From contig JADGPF010000078.1 of NCBI GenBank assembly GCA_017882585.1, positions 1 to 64,000 on the forward strand: a stretch of DNA of 64,000 bases, written 5' to 3'. The translations under genes were made by a program, and so were the position numbers. Below, piece after piece: positions 8,774 through 16,320 of the stretch. Under the pieces are notes generated by a model. The model saw only the letters and a list, made by a program, of their open reading frames with translations. It was not told where the DNA came from and made no database searches. This DNA comes from Thermoleophilia bacterium (GTDB lineage Bacteria; Actinomycetota; Thermoleophilia; Miltoncostaeales; Miltoncostaeaceae). Each line of letters begins with the position of its first letter. The stretch's first letter is position 1.

Positions 8774-8949
8774 GAACGGCGCAACTCCCAGGCGGCCAAG
8801 GTTGCGCTGACCAGTGCATCGTCCTGGTCGGCGACGCCGACCTCCGTCAGCCAGGTCTCAAGCTCGGGGCCGGGCACTTCGAACGGCTCGGCGTCGGGAT
8901 GGGCCGACAGGAGCGCATCGGCGATGAGCTCCGGGTCCGGCGGCAGCAT
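8770..8949 (-). CDS. Small acidic IscX-like protein
   Basis: The 59-residue acidic protein has the layout of IscX (YfhJ), a small Fe-S assembly accessory protein that binds iron and the cysteine desulfurase. It shares an N-terminal helix IADALLSAHPDAEPFEV, a tryptophan-containing second helix (LETWLTEV), the acidic turn DQDDA and a C-terminal TLAAWELRR helix. I start at ATG 8949, because the longer frame upstream lies in the neighbouring membrane gene. It is convergent with lipB (4-nt overlap) and 2 nt downstream of the small membrane protein. The IscX match is by eye and moderate. No isc genes are nearby. Confidence 0.62.
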   Translation of the reverse strand: MLPPDPELIADALLSAHPDAEPFEVPGPELETWLTEVGVADQDDALVSATLAAWELRRS

Positions 8950-8951
8950 GC

Positions 8952-9152
8952 CTAGAACAGGTTGACGCCGGCCGCGAGCCCGACGATCACGATCAGGATC
9001 CCGTAGCCGAGATAGCCCATGCCCAACAGGCTGGCGCCGAGTGCAATCGCGATGACCGCAAGGACCAGCCACGCGGCCTTCGGCAATCCGCCGGCGCCGA
9101 GCGCCCAGCCCGACCCGGGATCTTGCGGCTGATGGTTGGCAGGCTCGTCCAT
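8952..9152 (-). CDS. Small two-helix membrane protein
   Basis: This 66-residue protein of unknown function has a hydrophilic, proline- and glycine-rich N-terminus and two closely spaced hydrophobic helices (about residues 27-43 and 46-65) joined by a Gly-rich turn. It lies 2 nt upstream of the IscX-like gene and 74 nt downstream of rlmN, on the same strand. Third-position GC is high and the start is a clean ATG. I do not recognise a family. Confidence 0.6.
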   Translation of the reverse strand: MDEPANHQPQDPGSGWALGAGGLPKAAWLVLAVIAIALGASLLGMGYLGYGILIVIVGLAAGVNLF

Positions 9153-9226
9153 GGCCCTAACTTATCCGACCCAGCCGGGCGCAGTCCTCCGTGGTGCGCG
9201 GCGCGCCCCCGCGGGCGCGGGCCCGG

Positions 9227-10237
9227 CTAAGAGCGTGCGGTCACGAGCTGGCCGCACGCCGCCGCGACGTCTGCACCGCGCGATCGCCGCACCGACGCCT
9301 CGAGCCCGGCCCGCTCGAGCGCAAGCAGGAATCGCTCCCGGCGTTCGGGCCGTGAGGCCCGGAACTCACCGCCGGTCGCGTTGTACTCGATGAGGTTCAC
9401 GTGGAAGCGGCCGTCGCGCAGCAGGCGCGCCAGCCGCTTTGCGTCATCGACGCTGTCGTTGACGCCGTCCAGGAGCACGTACTCGATGAACACGCGGCGG
9501 CCGGTCTTGTCGCAGTAGCGTCGGCACGCCGAGAGCAGGCTGGCGATGGGGTAGCGCTGGTTGACGGGCATCATCCGACTCCGGGTCTGATCATCGGCAG
9601 CATGCAGCGACACCGCCAGGCGCACCGGCAACGGGAAGTCCTGCATGGCGGCGATCCCCGGAACCCAGCCGACCGTCGATACGGCAATCTGGCGCGCCGA
9701 GATTCCGAGGCCGGGTGCCGGCCGATGCAGCTCCTCGATCGCGCCGAACACCGCGAGTAGATTCTGCATGGGCTCACCCATGCCCATGAACACGACGTTC
9801 GACAGGCGCGCACCTTGGCTGTCGGCCTCCTGCGCGGCGATCAGGGCCTGCTCGACGATTTCCCAAACGGTCAGGTCGCGCCCGAAGCCCATCGTGCCGG
9901 TCGAACAGAACGTGCATCCGAGTGCGCATCCGACCTGGCTCGAGACGCACAGCGTGCGCCGGCCTTGGGCGTGGGCGATCAGGACCGCTTCGATCTGGCG
10001 CCCGTCGGCGAGCCCGAGCCGCCACTTGACCGTGCCGTCGACCGACACGAGGCGCTCCTCGGGCACCGCCGACCAGAGCGGGGCGTGCCCGGCGAGTTCC
10101 GCGCGCAGTGGCTTGCCGAGGGTCGTGACCTCATCCCACGAGCCCGCGCCCGCGCGCTGGGCGCGCACAATCTGGTCCATCCGGTAGCGGGGCTCGCCAA
10201 GCTGCTCGAGGACAACGGCGACGGCGTCACGATCCAT
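9227..10237 (-). CDS. rlmN: Dual-specificity 23S rRNA/tRNA m2A methyltransferase RlmN
   Basis: The 336-residue radical-SAM enzyme methylates C2 of A2503 in 23S rRNA and A37 in some tRNAs. It shows the [4Fe-4S] motif CALGCTFC, the FMGMGEPMQN segment, the methylation-loop region SLHAADDQTRSRMMP, and near the C-terminus the RGADVAAACGQL stretch holding the second catalytic Cys. I choose ATG 10237 over an upstream in-frame start at 10306, which would lie deep in the upstream gene. The gene overlaps the remnant LLM reading frame by 11 nt, so it is the last gene of that minus-strand unit. Confidence 0.95.
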   Translation of the reverse strand: MDRDAVAVVLEQLGEPRYRMDQIVRAQRAGAGSWDEVTTLGKPLRAELAGHAPLWSAVPEERLVSVDGTVKWRLGLADGRQIEAVLIAHAQGRRTLCVSSQVGCALGCTFCSTGTMGFGRDLTVWEIVEQALIAAQEADSQGARLSNVVFMGMGEPMQNLLAVFGAIEELHRPAPGLGISARQIAVSTVGWVPGIAAMQDFPLPVRLAVSLHAADDQTRSRMMPVNQRYPIASLLSACRRYCDKTGRRVFIEYVLLDGVNDSVDDAKRLARLLRDGRFHVNLIEYNATGGEFRASRPERRERFLLALERAGLEASVRRSRGADVAAACGQLVTARS

Positions 10238-11273
10238 CGGGCGACCGTAGCAGTCCTGCCGAGCGGAACGCGGTGGCCAAACGGCGAAGTTCGTCGGCGA
10301 CGTCACCGCCCGGCTGGATTACCAGCTCGTTCACCCCGTCGACCGCCAGTGCATGCACGCGTTCGACCAGGTCGTCGGCGGTCCCGGTGACCGAGAAGCG
10401 TCGGATGTGCTCGGGAGTGATCAGCTCGCGGTCGGCCTCGTGGACGAGCTCCACGAGGTGGCCGCGATGGAGTTCCTGGTGACGCCGGTTGGCCTCGAGA
10501 TCGCGGTGGATCCGTGCCAGGTGGGCGTTCGCGCGCGCGAAGCTCCGGCTCGAGGCCGTCAAGCCGCCACGGCTGCTCGGCGAATTGGTGGAACGCGACG
10601 GCCACCACAGGGCCGACCGTGGCCTGCAGCCGCGGGGAATCCCACGGTTCGTCATCACCACGGACCGCGCCAACGGCGTGCACCGCGAGCGGGATGTCGT
10701 TCCCAAGCGCCTCCCGCACGACCCCGAGACCGCCCGGAGAGAAGATCCCCGTCATGGCGCCGTCACCCGCCGCGCAAGCGAGCGCCTGTGCACGCGGGCC
10801 GCGACACGACACGTAGATTGGCACGGGCCAGGGTCCATCAGCGCCGGACACACGGATCAAGAGCACGGACGCCCCCCTTCCGCATGGGCGACCTCCCCGC
10901 CGGCGAGCAGCGTGCGCAGATCAGCGATCTCGCCCGCAAGGCGCGCGATCCGTACCGGCGGCAACGCGAGCGTGAAGCGCCCCGTGAACCCGGCCCCGAC
11001 CGCGACGGCGACCCGCCCCGGGGCCAGCGCGGCAACGGTGTTCAGCGCGCTGGCGGTCACGACCGGCGCCCGCAGGCCGGGAACGAGGACCCCCACCCCG
11101 AGGCCAATCCGCGAGGTCCGCTCAGCCGCCCGCGCCAGCGTGGCGAACACGTCGTCGTACAACAGCGGCGAGTCGTAGCACCACGCGCGGGCGAACCCGA
11201 GCTCTTCGGCAAGCCGGATGTGCAGCGGGATCTCCCGCGTCGGTGCGAAGAACGCCGAAATCTCGATGGCCAT
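10227..11273 (-). pseudogene. LLM-class flavin-dependent oxidoreductase split over three frames
   Basis: One luciferase-like (F420/FMN-type) oxidoreductase can be followed across three reading frames. The N-terminal part (11273 down to about 10875; MAIEISAFF, then GVGVLVPGLR) is in one frame. The middle (about 10870 to 10545; VPIYVSCRGPRAQAL, then FSPGG) is in a second. The C-terminal part (about 10535 to 10227; HLARIHRDLE, then ELVIQPGGDV) is in a third. The first break is at a run of six C (10872-10877): one extra base there restores the frame. The second is at a CG dinucleotide run (10530-10539). The ATG shares a base with the MFS stop, and the stop overlaps rlmN. Either the gene is decaying or the assembly has indels in these runs. 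Every other conserved gene here reads through, except for a possible break at the N-terminus of the HATPase gene. Confidence 0.82.
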
Positions 11274-12496
11274 CAGGCGCCGTCCCCGACCAGCTGGTCC
11301 GGCCGGATCTCCTCGATCTCGCGATACGGCAGCACCTCCCGGTACACGCGGCCGCCGACGAAGATCACCACGGCCGCGAGCGCGAGCGCCGCCGCCGAGA
11401 AGATCGCCAGCGCCTCGGTGATCCCGATCGCCTGTGAGAGGTACCCCAAGCCGATCGTCGGAATCGTGCCGGCATAAGCGCACATGTACAGGGCCGAGAT
11501 CAGCTTGCCCCGCTCAAGGATCGGCACCGAGACCCCGCAAATCGCCGTCCCGCCCTGGAGGGTCAGGCCGTTGAGCAGGCCAATCACCGCTGCCGCGACG
11601 AGCACCAGCGCGACCGAATGAACCTGCGAGGCCGTCACGACCAGCAACGAGGCGACCGCGCCGCCGCCGACGCCCCACATCACCGCCGGACGCGGGGCCA
11701 CGGACCGAGCAAACAGCGGGGTCACGCCGCCGAGCCCGAGCTCGAGGAATCCAACGAGCCCGACCACCGCCAGGTTCTTGACCCCGAGCACGGCCACCAT
11801 GTAGAGCGGCACGATCGACAGGAGGGTGGCGTCGAGGAACCCGAGGGTGAACGCGGCGGGCGCCAGAAACGTCGCAAACCCCGCCATCTGCCCGGCGGGT
11901 ACGCCCACCTGGATCCGCCACGGTCCACGCGAAGACTTGTGACGGCGAATCGTCTCGGGAGTGATCAGGAACGCGCCGAATGCGATCACCAGGAGCCCGA
12001 GGTAGATCTCGAATGGCGCGCGGATCGGCTGGCTCGAATTCTGGGCGACGACTCCGGCCATCCCGGGCCCGAGACCGAATCCCAGGCGGAAGGCAAGGCC
12101 CGCCACGATCGCCGCCCACGCCTTCTCGGCGACTCGCGCATGGTCGACGATGAAGGCCGTCCCCACGCCAAGGAACATCCCGATCGCGAGCCCCTGCAGC
12201 ACACGGCCGGCGAACAGCATCTCGACGTTCTGGGCAAACCCGAGCACGACGGACGCGAGCGTGATGCTGACCAGCGCCGGTCCCATCACCTTCTTGCGCC
12301 CTACCCGGTCCGACACCCCGCCGAAGATCAGCATCGTCGGGACGACGGTGAGCGTGTACGTCGCGAACAGGAGCGTGACCTGGCCGTTGGTGAGATGGAA
12401 ATCGGCCTGATACAACGGCAACAGCGGCGTCACGATGCTTGTGCCCATCGTGAAGATCAGCAGCGCGATCGTCGCCGTCCATGACGAGCGGGTCAT
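11273..12496 (-). CDS. Major facilitator superfamily transporter
   Basis: The 407-residue integral membrane protein has twelve predicted helices. The MFS motif A sits in the loop after helix 2 (GGVSDRVGRKKVM). A longer cytoplasmic loop separates the two halves around residues 185-205 (RRHKSSRGPW). ATG 12496 is chosen because it has a strong GGGAGGG ribosome-binding site 5 nt upstream; the frame open to 12619 lacks one. It sits directly upstream of the broken LLM gene (TGATG junction), which suggests the two once worked on the same small molecule. The substrate is unknown; drug or metabolite efflux is typical of the family. Confidence 0.88.
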   Translation of the reverse strand: MTRSSWTATIALLIFTMGTSIVTPLLPLYQADFHLTNGQVTLLFATYTLTVVPTMLIFGGVSDRVGRKKVMGPALVSITLASVVLGFAQNVEMLFAGRVLQGLAIGMFLGVGTAFIVDHARVAEKAWAAIVAGLAFRLGFGLGPGMAGVVAQNSSQPIRAPFEIYLGLLVIAFGAFLITPETIRRHKSSRGPWRIQVGVPAGQMAGFATFLAPAAFTLGFLDATLLSIVPLYMVAVLGVKNLAVVGLVGFLELGLGGVTPLFARSVAPRPAVMWGVGGGAVASLLVVTASQVHSVALVLVAAAVIGLLNGLTLQGGTAICGVSVPILERGKLISALYMCAYAGTIPTIGLGYLSQAIGITEALAIFSAAALALAAVVIFVGGRVYREVLPYREIEEIRPDQLVGDGA

Positions 12497-12611
12497 TGCC
12501 CTCCCTCGATTGGCGCCCCCATCCAGTCCCGCATCAAACCACGTGCCCGGTCGGGATGCGTGCGACCCGTCCACCGGCATCCGGGGTCTACACGCGCTAG
12601 CCTCGCCCACT

Positions 12612-13184
12612 GTGACCAACGAGAAACTCTGGCGCTACACGCGGCTTTCGCGGATCTGGGCACGTACGCTCGTCGTGGTCGGTGCCCTCGTATTCGCGAT
12701 CGGGTTCGCCATGCAGATCGGCGACAGTGCCGACGCCTTCGAGAGCTGGGTGATCACGGCGTTCGCAACCGTCATTCCGAGCATCCTCGTGTTCTGCTTC
12801 CTGCTGCGGGGATGGATGGGCAACGGCGGCCTGCCGAGCGCGCGCTTGGCGGACGCACCCGCCGACCCCGGCGTCGTCCGACGCAGCGAGCCGACCTCAC
12901 GGAACTGGCTGACCTGGACGCTCGCGCTGGGCACCGCCCTGCTCATCTCCAGCGTGCTGATCATGGGTTTCTTGATCGGCGTGCTTGGTGGTGGCGGAGT
13001 TGCGGAGGGTGTCGTGGCCGGCGTGCTGATCGCCTGGGGACTGGTCACCACCCAGGATGTGCGTCGCGTCGAGCGGATCGAGGCCGACCAGCATCGGGCC
13101 TACTTCGCTGCCTGCCGGCGGCCGGTGAGCGTCGGTTCGGTCCTGGTCTGGCGCCCGATGGCCACGGCCGAGCGCGGCGGATGA
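12612..13184 (+). CDS. Unknown four-helix membrane protein
   Basis: The 190-residue membrane protein of unknown function has hydrophobic helices at about residues 18-36, 46-66, 99-122 and 125-145, then a hydrophilic tail with several arginines. I start at GTG 12612, preceded by a TAGCCT element (12598-12603) only 8 nt upstream, which would fit a leaderless transcript. The gene is divergent from the MFS transporter and 95 nt upstream of trxB. No family is recognised. Confidence 0.6.
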   Translation: MTNEKLWRYTRLSRIWARTLVVVGALVFAIGFAMQIGDSADAFESWVITAFATVIPSILVFCFLLRGWMGNGGLPSARLADAPADPGVVRRSEPTSRNWLTWTLALGTALLISSVLIMGFLIGVLGGGGVAEGVVAGVLIAWGLVTTQDVRRVERIEADQHRAYFAACRRPVSVGSVLVWRPMATAERGG

Positions 13185-13229
13185 ACGATCAGGGCACGGT
13201 GCACGCGGACGGGCATCCCGATCCCGGAC

Positions 13230-13253
13230 TGCTAGAATACCCCGCAGGGTATT
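13230..13253 (+). promoter_or_regulatory. trxB extended -10 promoter overlapped by a CsoR/CstR-type palindromic operator
   Basis: An extended -10 element TGCTAGAAT (13230-13238) is overlapped by a perfect inverted repeat with 7-bp arms, AATACCC-N4-GGGTATT (13236-13253). A/T-flanked C-run/G-run palindromes of this kind are the known operator type of CsoR-family repressors. A CsoR-family gene is the fourth gene downstream. Binding across the -10 and the expected transcription start would block transcription, so autoregulation of the operon is inferred. No convincing -35 is seen. Confidence 0.65.
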
Positions 13254-13279
13254 GATTGATCGTTCGTATCGGGGGCAGC

Positions 13280-14230
13280 GTGTCACAGGTGCACAACGTC
13301 ATCATCATCGGCGGGGGGCCGGCGGGCTTGACCGCGGCGATCTATGCGGCCCGCGCAAACGTCGGCCCGGTCATCATCGAGGGCTACGCGGCCGGCGGCC
13401 AGCTGATGATCACGACCGAAGTCGAGAACTACCCGGGTTTTCCCGAAGGCATCCAAGGGCCCGAACTGATGCAGATGTTCCGGGGCCAAGCCGAACGCTT
13501 CGGCGCGAAACTCATCACCGCCGACGTCACCCGCGTCGACCTTTCGTCCCGACCGTTCGGCGTGTGGACCGACGCAGATGAACTGCGTGCGCACTCCCTG
13601 ATCATCTCGACCGGCGCATCCGCGCGCTGGCTGGGCCTCGACAGCGAGACACGCCTGCGCGGGTTTGGGGTGAGTTCGTGCGCCACCTGCGACGGGTTCT
13701 TCTTCCGTGATCGCGAGCTGGTCGTCGTCGGTGGCGGCGACACGGCCATGGAGGAGGCGCTGTTCCTCGCGCGTATCGCCTCCAAGGTGACCGTCGTCCA
13801 TCGGCGTGACGAATTTCGCGCCTCACGGATCATGGCCGACCGCGTCCTGGGTCATCCAAAGATCGCCGTCCGCTGGAATGCCGAAGTCCAGCAGGTCATC
13901 GGCGACGGCGTCGTCGACGGCGTAGAGGTGCGCGACGCGGTGACGGGCGCCGTCGAGGTCATCCCGGCCGCCGCGGTCTTCGTCGCGATCGGGCACGATC
14001 CCAATACCGAACTGTTCGTCGATGAGCTCGATCTCGACCCGTCCGGGTACATCCTCACGGACGGCACCAGGACCAGCGTCGAAGGCGTGTTCGCCTGCGG
14101 CGATGTGCAGGACACCGTGTATCGCCAGGCGATCACGGCCGCCGCGAGCGGATGTATGGCCGCAATTGACTCCGAGCGCTGGCTCGAGGCCGCACTCCAT
14201 CAAGCGTCCACATCTGGGCAGCATGCATGA
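13280..14230 (+). CDS. trxB: Thioredoxin reductase
   Basis: The 316-residue flavoenzyme uses NADPH to reduce thioredoxin in the cytoplasm. It has the FAD-binding [12 protein letters not shown] at the N-terminus, the redox-active pair Cys134-Ala-Thr-Cys137 (SSCATCDG), the NADPH-binding [12 protein letters not shown] and the C-terminal [14 protein letters not shown] motif. I start at GTG 13280 after a GGGGGC stretch; a TTG at 13256 in the same frame lies right behind the operator and is less likely. It is the first gene of trxB-trxA-zinc ribbon-repressor. Confidence 0.95.
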   Translation: MSQVHNVIIIGGGPAGLTAAIYAARANVGPVIIEGYAAGGQLMITTEVENYPGFPEGIQGPELMQMFRGQAERFGAKLITADVTRVDLSSRPFGVWTDADELRAHSLIISTGASARWLGLDSETRLRGFGVSSCATCDGFFFRDRELVVVGGGDTAMEEALFLARIASKVTVVHRRDEFRASRIMADRVLGHPKIAVRWNAEVQQVIGDGVVDGVEVRDAVTGAVEVIPAAAVFVAIGHDPNTELFVDELDLDPSGYILTDGTRTSVEGVFACGDVQDTVYRQAITAAASGCMAAIDSERWLEAALHQASTSGQHA

Positions 14231-14262
14231 CATCGCCGTCGCAACGAAAGGACTGACCGCAA

Positions 14263-14586
14263 ATGGCCGACGTGCTCGAAATCACCGCAGATAACTTCCA
14301 GGCAGTCGTGCTGGAGAGCGAGCGCCCCGTGCTCGTGGACTTCTGGGCCGAGTGGTGCGGTCCGTGCCGGATCATCGCCCCCGTTGTCGAGCAGATCGCA
14401 AGTGAGCGGGCGGACAGCCTGGTCGTCGGCAAGCTCGACGTGGACAAGCATGGCCCGATCGCCGCCCGCTACGGCGTTCAGGGGATTCCCTTCCTCGGCC
14501 TGTTCGAGCATGGGAAGCTGACCCGACAGGCGGTCGGCGCGATGCCCAAGGCACAGCTCGAAAAGCAGCTCGGCCTGGCGAGCTAG
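14263..14586 (+). CDS. trxA: Thioredoxin
   Basis: The 107-residue thioredoxin has the classical WCGPC active site at residues 31-35 (FWAEWCGPCR) and the cis-proline loop GIPFLGLF, in which the usual Thr after the Pro is Phe. The length is typical. It sits 32 nt behind trxB, whose product is its reductase. The pair provides disulfide and persulfide reduction and is probably under the CsoR/CstR-like repressor encoded two genes later. Confidence 0.95.
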   Translation: MADVLEITADNFQAVVLESERPVLVDFWAEWCGPCRIIAPVVEQIASERADSLVVGKLDVDKHGPIAARYGVQGIPFLGLFEHGKLTRQAVGAMPKAQLEKQLGLAS

Positions 14587-14603
14587 GACCGAAGGAGCAG
14601 CAC

Positions 14604-14834
14604 ATGCCGACCTATGACCTTGCGTGCACCGCGTGTGACACCAACTTCGAGCGGTACCGCCAGGGGTTCCTGCGCGACGAAGACCGCGTGTGCCCGGACT
14701 GCGGATCGCACGACATCACCCAGCGGTTCACCGGCTTCGTCATGACGCGCCCGGCGCGTGCCGACGCGGCCCCGACGGTAACCAGCTTCGGTGGCGGGTG
14801 CTGCGGGGGATCCTGCGGCTGCGGCGGCCACTGA
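14604..14834 (+). CDS. FmdB-type zinc-ribbon protein
   Basis: The 76-residue protein has an N-terminal FmdB-type zinc ribbon. Two CxxC knuckles (CTACD at about 8-12 and CPDCG at about 30-34) flank a short hairpin starting YDLACTAC. The C-terminal tail is cysteine- and glycine-rich (GGGCCGGSCGCGG) and could bind metal or carry persulfide. The gene follows trxA after 17 nt with a GGAGCAG ribosome-binding site, and its stop overlaps the start of the repressor gene. The function of this family is poorly known; a regulatory or metal-buffering role is only a guess. Confidence 0.8.
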   Translation: MPTYDLACTACDTNFERYRQGFLRDEDRVCPDCGSHDITQRFTGFVMTRPARADAAPTVTSFGGGCCGGSCGCGGH

Positions 14835-15115
14835 TGGCAACCGCTCCCGCACCGACGACCCGGGAGCAGCTCCTGGTGCGGCTCCGGCGTGCCGAGGGTC
14901 AGCTGCGGGGTGTCCAACGCATGCTCGAGGAGGACGCCGACTGCCGGGAAGTCCTCACGCAGCTCTCCGCCGTCAAGGCCGCCCTCGACCAGGTTGGGCT
15001 GCATCTGATCACCGATCAGATGCGAGCCTGTGTCGCGGATGGCCAGGGCGATTGCGTCCAGCAATTCGAGGATGCCGTGGCGACATTCCTCCGGTACGCC
15101 ACGCTCGCCCGCTAG
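14834..15115 (+). CDS. CsoR-family repressor with a CstR-like Cys-x-Cys sensor site
   Basis: The 93-residue all-helical CsoR-family repressor contains RLRRAEGQLRGVQRML, then Cys37, and a second conserved helix ending at Cys66. In copper-sensing CsoR the site is Cys-His-Cys at relative spacing 0, +25, +29. Here +25 is Gln62, so the copper ligand His is missing while both Cys remain. Two cysteines without the His is the pattern of persulfide-sensing CstR. The start overlaps the zinc-ribbon stop (TGATG). The matching palindrome at the trxB promoter makes autoregulation of the thioredoxin operon likely. The inducer (persulfide, disulfide stress or another metal) is inferred. Confidence 0.85.
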   Translation: MATAPAPTTREQLLVRLRRAEGQLRGVQRMLEEDADCREVLTQLSAVKAALDQVGLHLITDQMRACVADGQGDCVQQFEDAVATFLRYATLAR

Positions 15116-15798
15116 ATCCAATCCGACAGGTCGTCCAGTGTGACGACGCGCGAGCCGCGGTCCGGATACCGCCCCTCGCGGTCGATCAGCACGCTGCGAA
15201 TTCCCGCGGCGTGGGCGCCGGCCATATCCCGCACCGGATCGTCGCCGCACACGACGGCGAACTCCGGCGGAACGCCGAGGCGTTCAAGCGCGGCGGCGAA
15301 GATGCGCGGATCCGGCTTTGCGACACCGACGACCGCACTGACGACAACCTCTTCGATCCACGCGCCCACGCCCAACCGGTCAAGGTGCTCGGCGAGCGTG
15401 CAGTCCCAGTCGCTGACCACCGCGATCCGCATGGACCGGTTACGCAGCCTCCGCAACAGCGGCAGCGCATCGGGAAACACCTCGAACTGCAGCGCGTCAA
15501 CCAAAAGTTGAGTCAGTTCGGGTACCGGTGGCGCGAGCTCGAGACCGTTGGCCAAAACCCCCGCACATGCGGCGCGGAGTCGCCGCACCGCGGCCGGCGT
15601 TCCTCCCTCGAGATGATGCCGTCGGTAGTACGCGATCTCATCCCGCATCGCCGCCGCCACCCGCTCCTCGGAGTTCGGGTATCCGGCGCATGCGAGCGCG
15701 CGGGCCAAGTCGGGCACCGGGGGCACCAGGCGCACCAGCGTTCCCATCGCGTCGAGCAGCAGCGCACGCGTGCCTTCGGGATTAGGGAGGGCTGACAT
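15112..15798 (-). CDS. HAD-superfamily hydrolase
   Basis: The 228-residue haloacid-dehalogenase-fold enzyme is probably a small-molecule phosphatase. Motif I is LLLDAMGTL (nucleophile Asp16; the usual second Asp is Met18), motif II is VVSDWD, motif III Lys is in GVAKPDPRIF and motif IV is CGDDPVRDM. The cap is a helical C1 type (about 25-90). The DAMGT variant resembles the REG-2/HDHD3 group, whose substrates are unclear; the changed acid/base residue raises doubt about phosphatase chemistry. The gene is convergent with the CsoR-like gene (4-nt overlap). Confidence 0.85.
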   Translation of the reverse strand: MSALPNPEGTRALLLDAMGTLVRLVPPVPDLARALACAGYPNSEERVAAAMRDEIAYYRRHHLEGGTPAAVRRLRAACAGVLANGLELAPPVPELTQLLVDALQFEVFPDALPLLRRLRNRSMRIAVVSDWDCTLAEHLDRLGVGAWIEEVVVSAVVGVAKPDPRIFAAALERLGVPPEFAVVCGDDPVRDMAGAHAAGIRSVLIDREGRYPDRGSRVVTLDDLSDWI

Positions 15799-15805
15799 CC
15801 GGGTC

Positions 15806-15811
15806 TATACT
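15806..15811 (+). promoter_or_regulatory. -10 element TATACT
   Basis: TATACT sits in the 36-bp divergent gap before the 161-residue protein and its penicillin-binding protein partner, 24 nt before the ATG. No clear -35 is present. Confidence 0.35.
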
Positions 15812-15834
15812 GCCGCGCGCAACAAGGAAGGTCG

Positions 15835-16320
15835 ATGACAACACGACGCCTAGGCCGGAGATGGCTCCTCGGGGCAGCTGTTCTGGGTGCCGTGTGCCTG
15901 ATCTGGGTACCGGCACTGATCGCGATTCCGTACACGCAGGGTCCCGGAGCGGCGCACGACGTCTGGAAACGACCCGATCAAGGCTGGGAATTCATCGTTG
16001 ACGCAATCACCGAGTCGCGAAACACGCAGCTGGGCACATCGCAGGCCGCCCTGCAGCGCGCCCAGGAGCTCTGGGCGGGACCCCCGGCGACCGCGGTGAG
16101 CGTCACCCTGACATGGACCAACGGGCCGTTCCTCGTGCCGGTTCCGCCGGGAGGCCGGCGCCCGGCGTGGAATAACGTGCGTGCAACCCCGACGGCGGCG
16201 CTCGAGTGGATCGTCGACGGTCATGTCAACTCCGGTCCGGCCCAGATGATCGGCATGCTCGACTACACGCACGGCCGCGCTACATGGGATATCCGCAATC
16301 GCGTGAGCGTCGCCTCATGA
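15835..16320 (+). CDS. Unknown protein with an N-terminal membrane anchor, upstream of a penicillin-binding protein
   Basis: The 161-residue protein has a positively charged N-terminus and one hydrophobic segment (about residues 11-32), so it is probably anchored with its bulk outside. The remainder contains two tryptophan-rich parts (VWKRPDQGWEF, and ALEWIVDGHVNSGP near the C-terminus). A strong AAGGAAGG ribosome-binding site precedes ATG 15835. Its stop overlaps the start of the class A penicillin-binding protein (ATGA), so the two are translationally coupled. I do not recognise a family; an accessory role in wall synthesis is an inference from context. Confidence 0.65.
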   Translation: MTTRRLGRRWLLGAAVLGAVCLIWVPALIAIPYTQGPGAAHDVWKRPDQGWEFIVDAITESRNTQLGTSQAALQRAQELWAGPPATAVSVTLTWTNGPFLVPVPPGGRRPAWNNVRATPTAALEWIVDGHVNSGPAQMIGMLDYTHGRATWDIRNRVSVAS

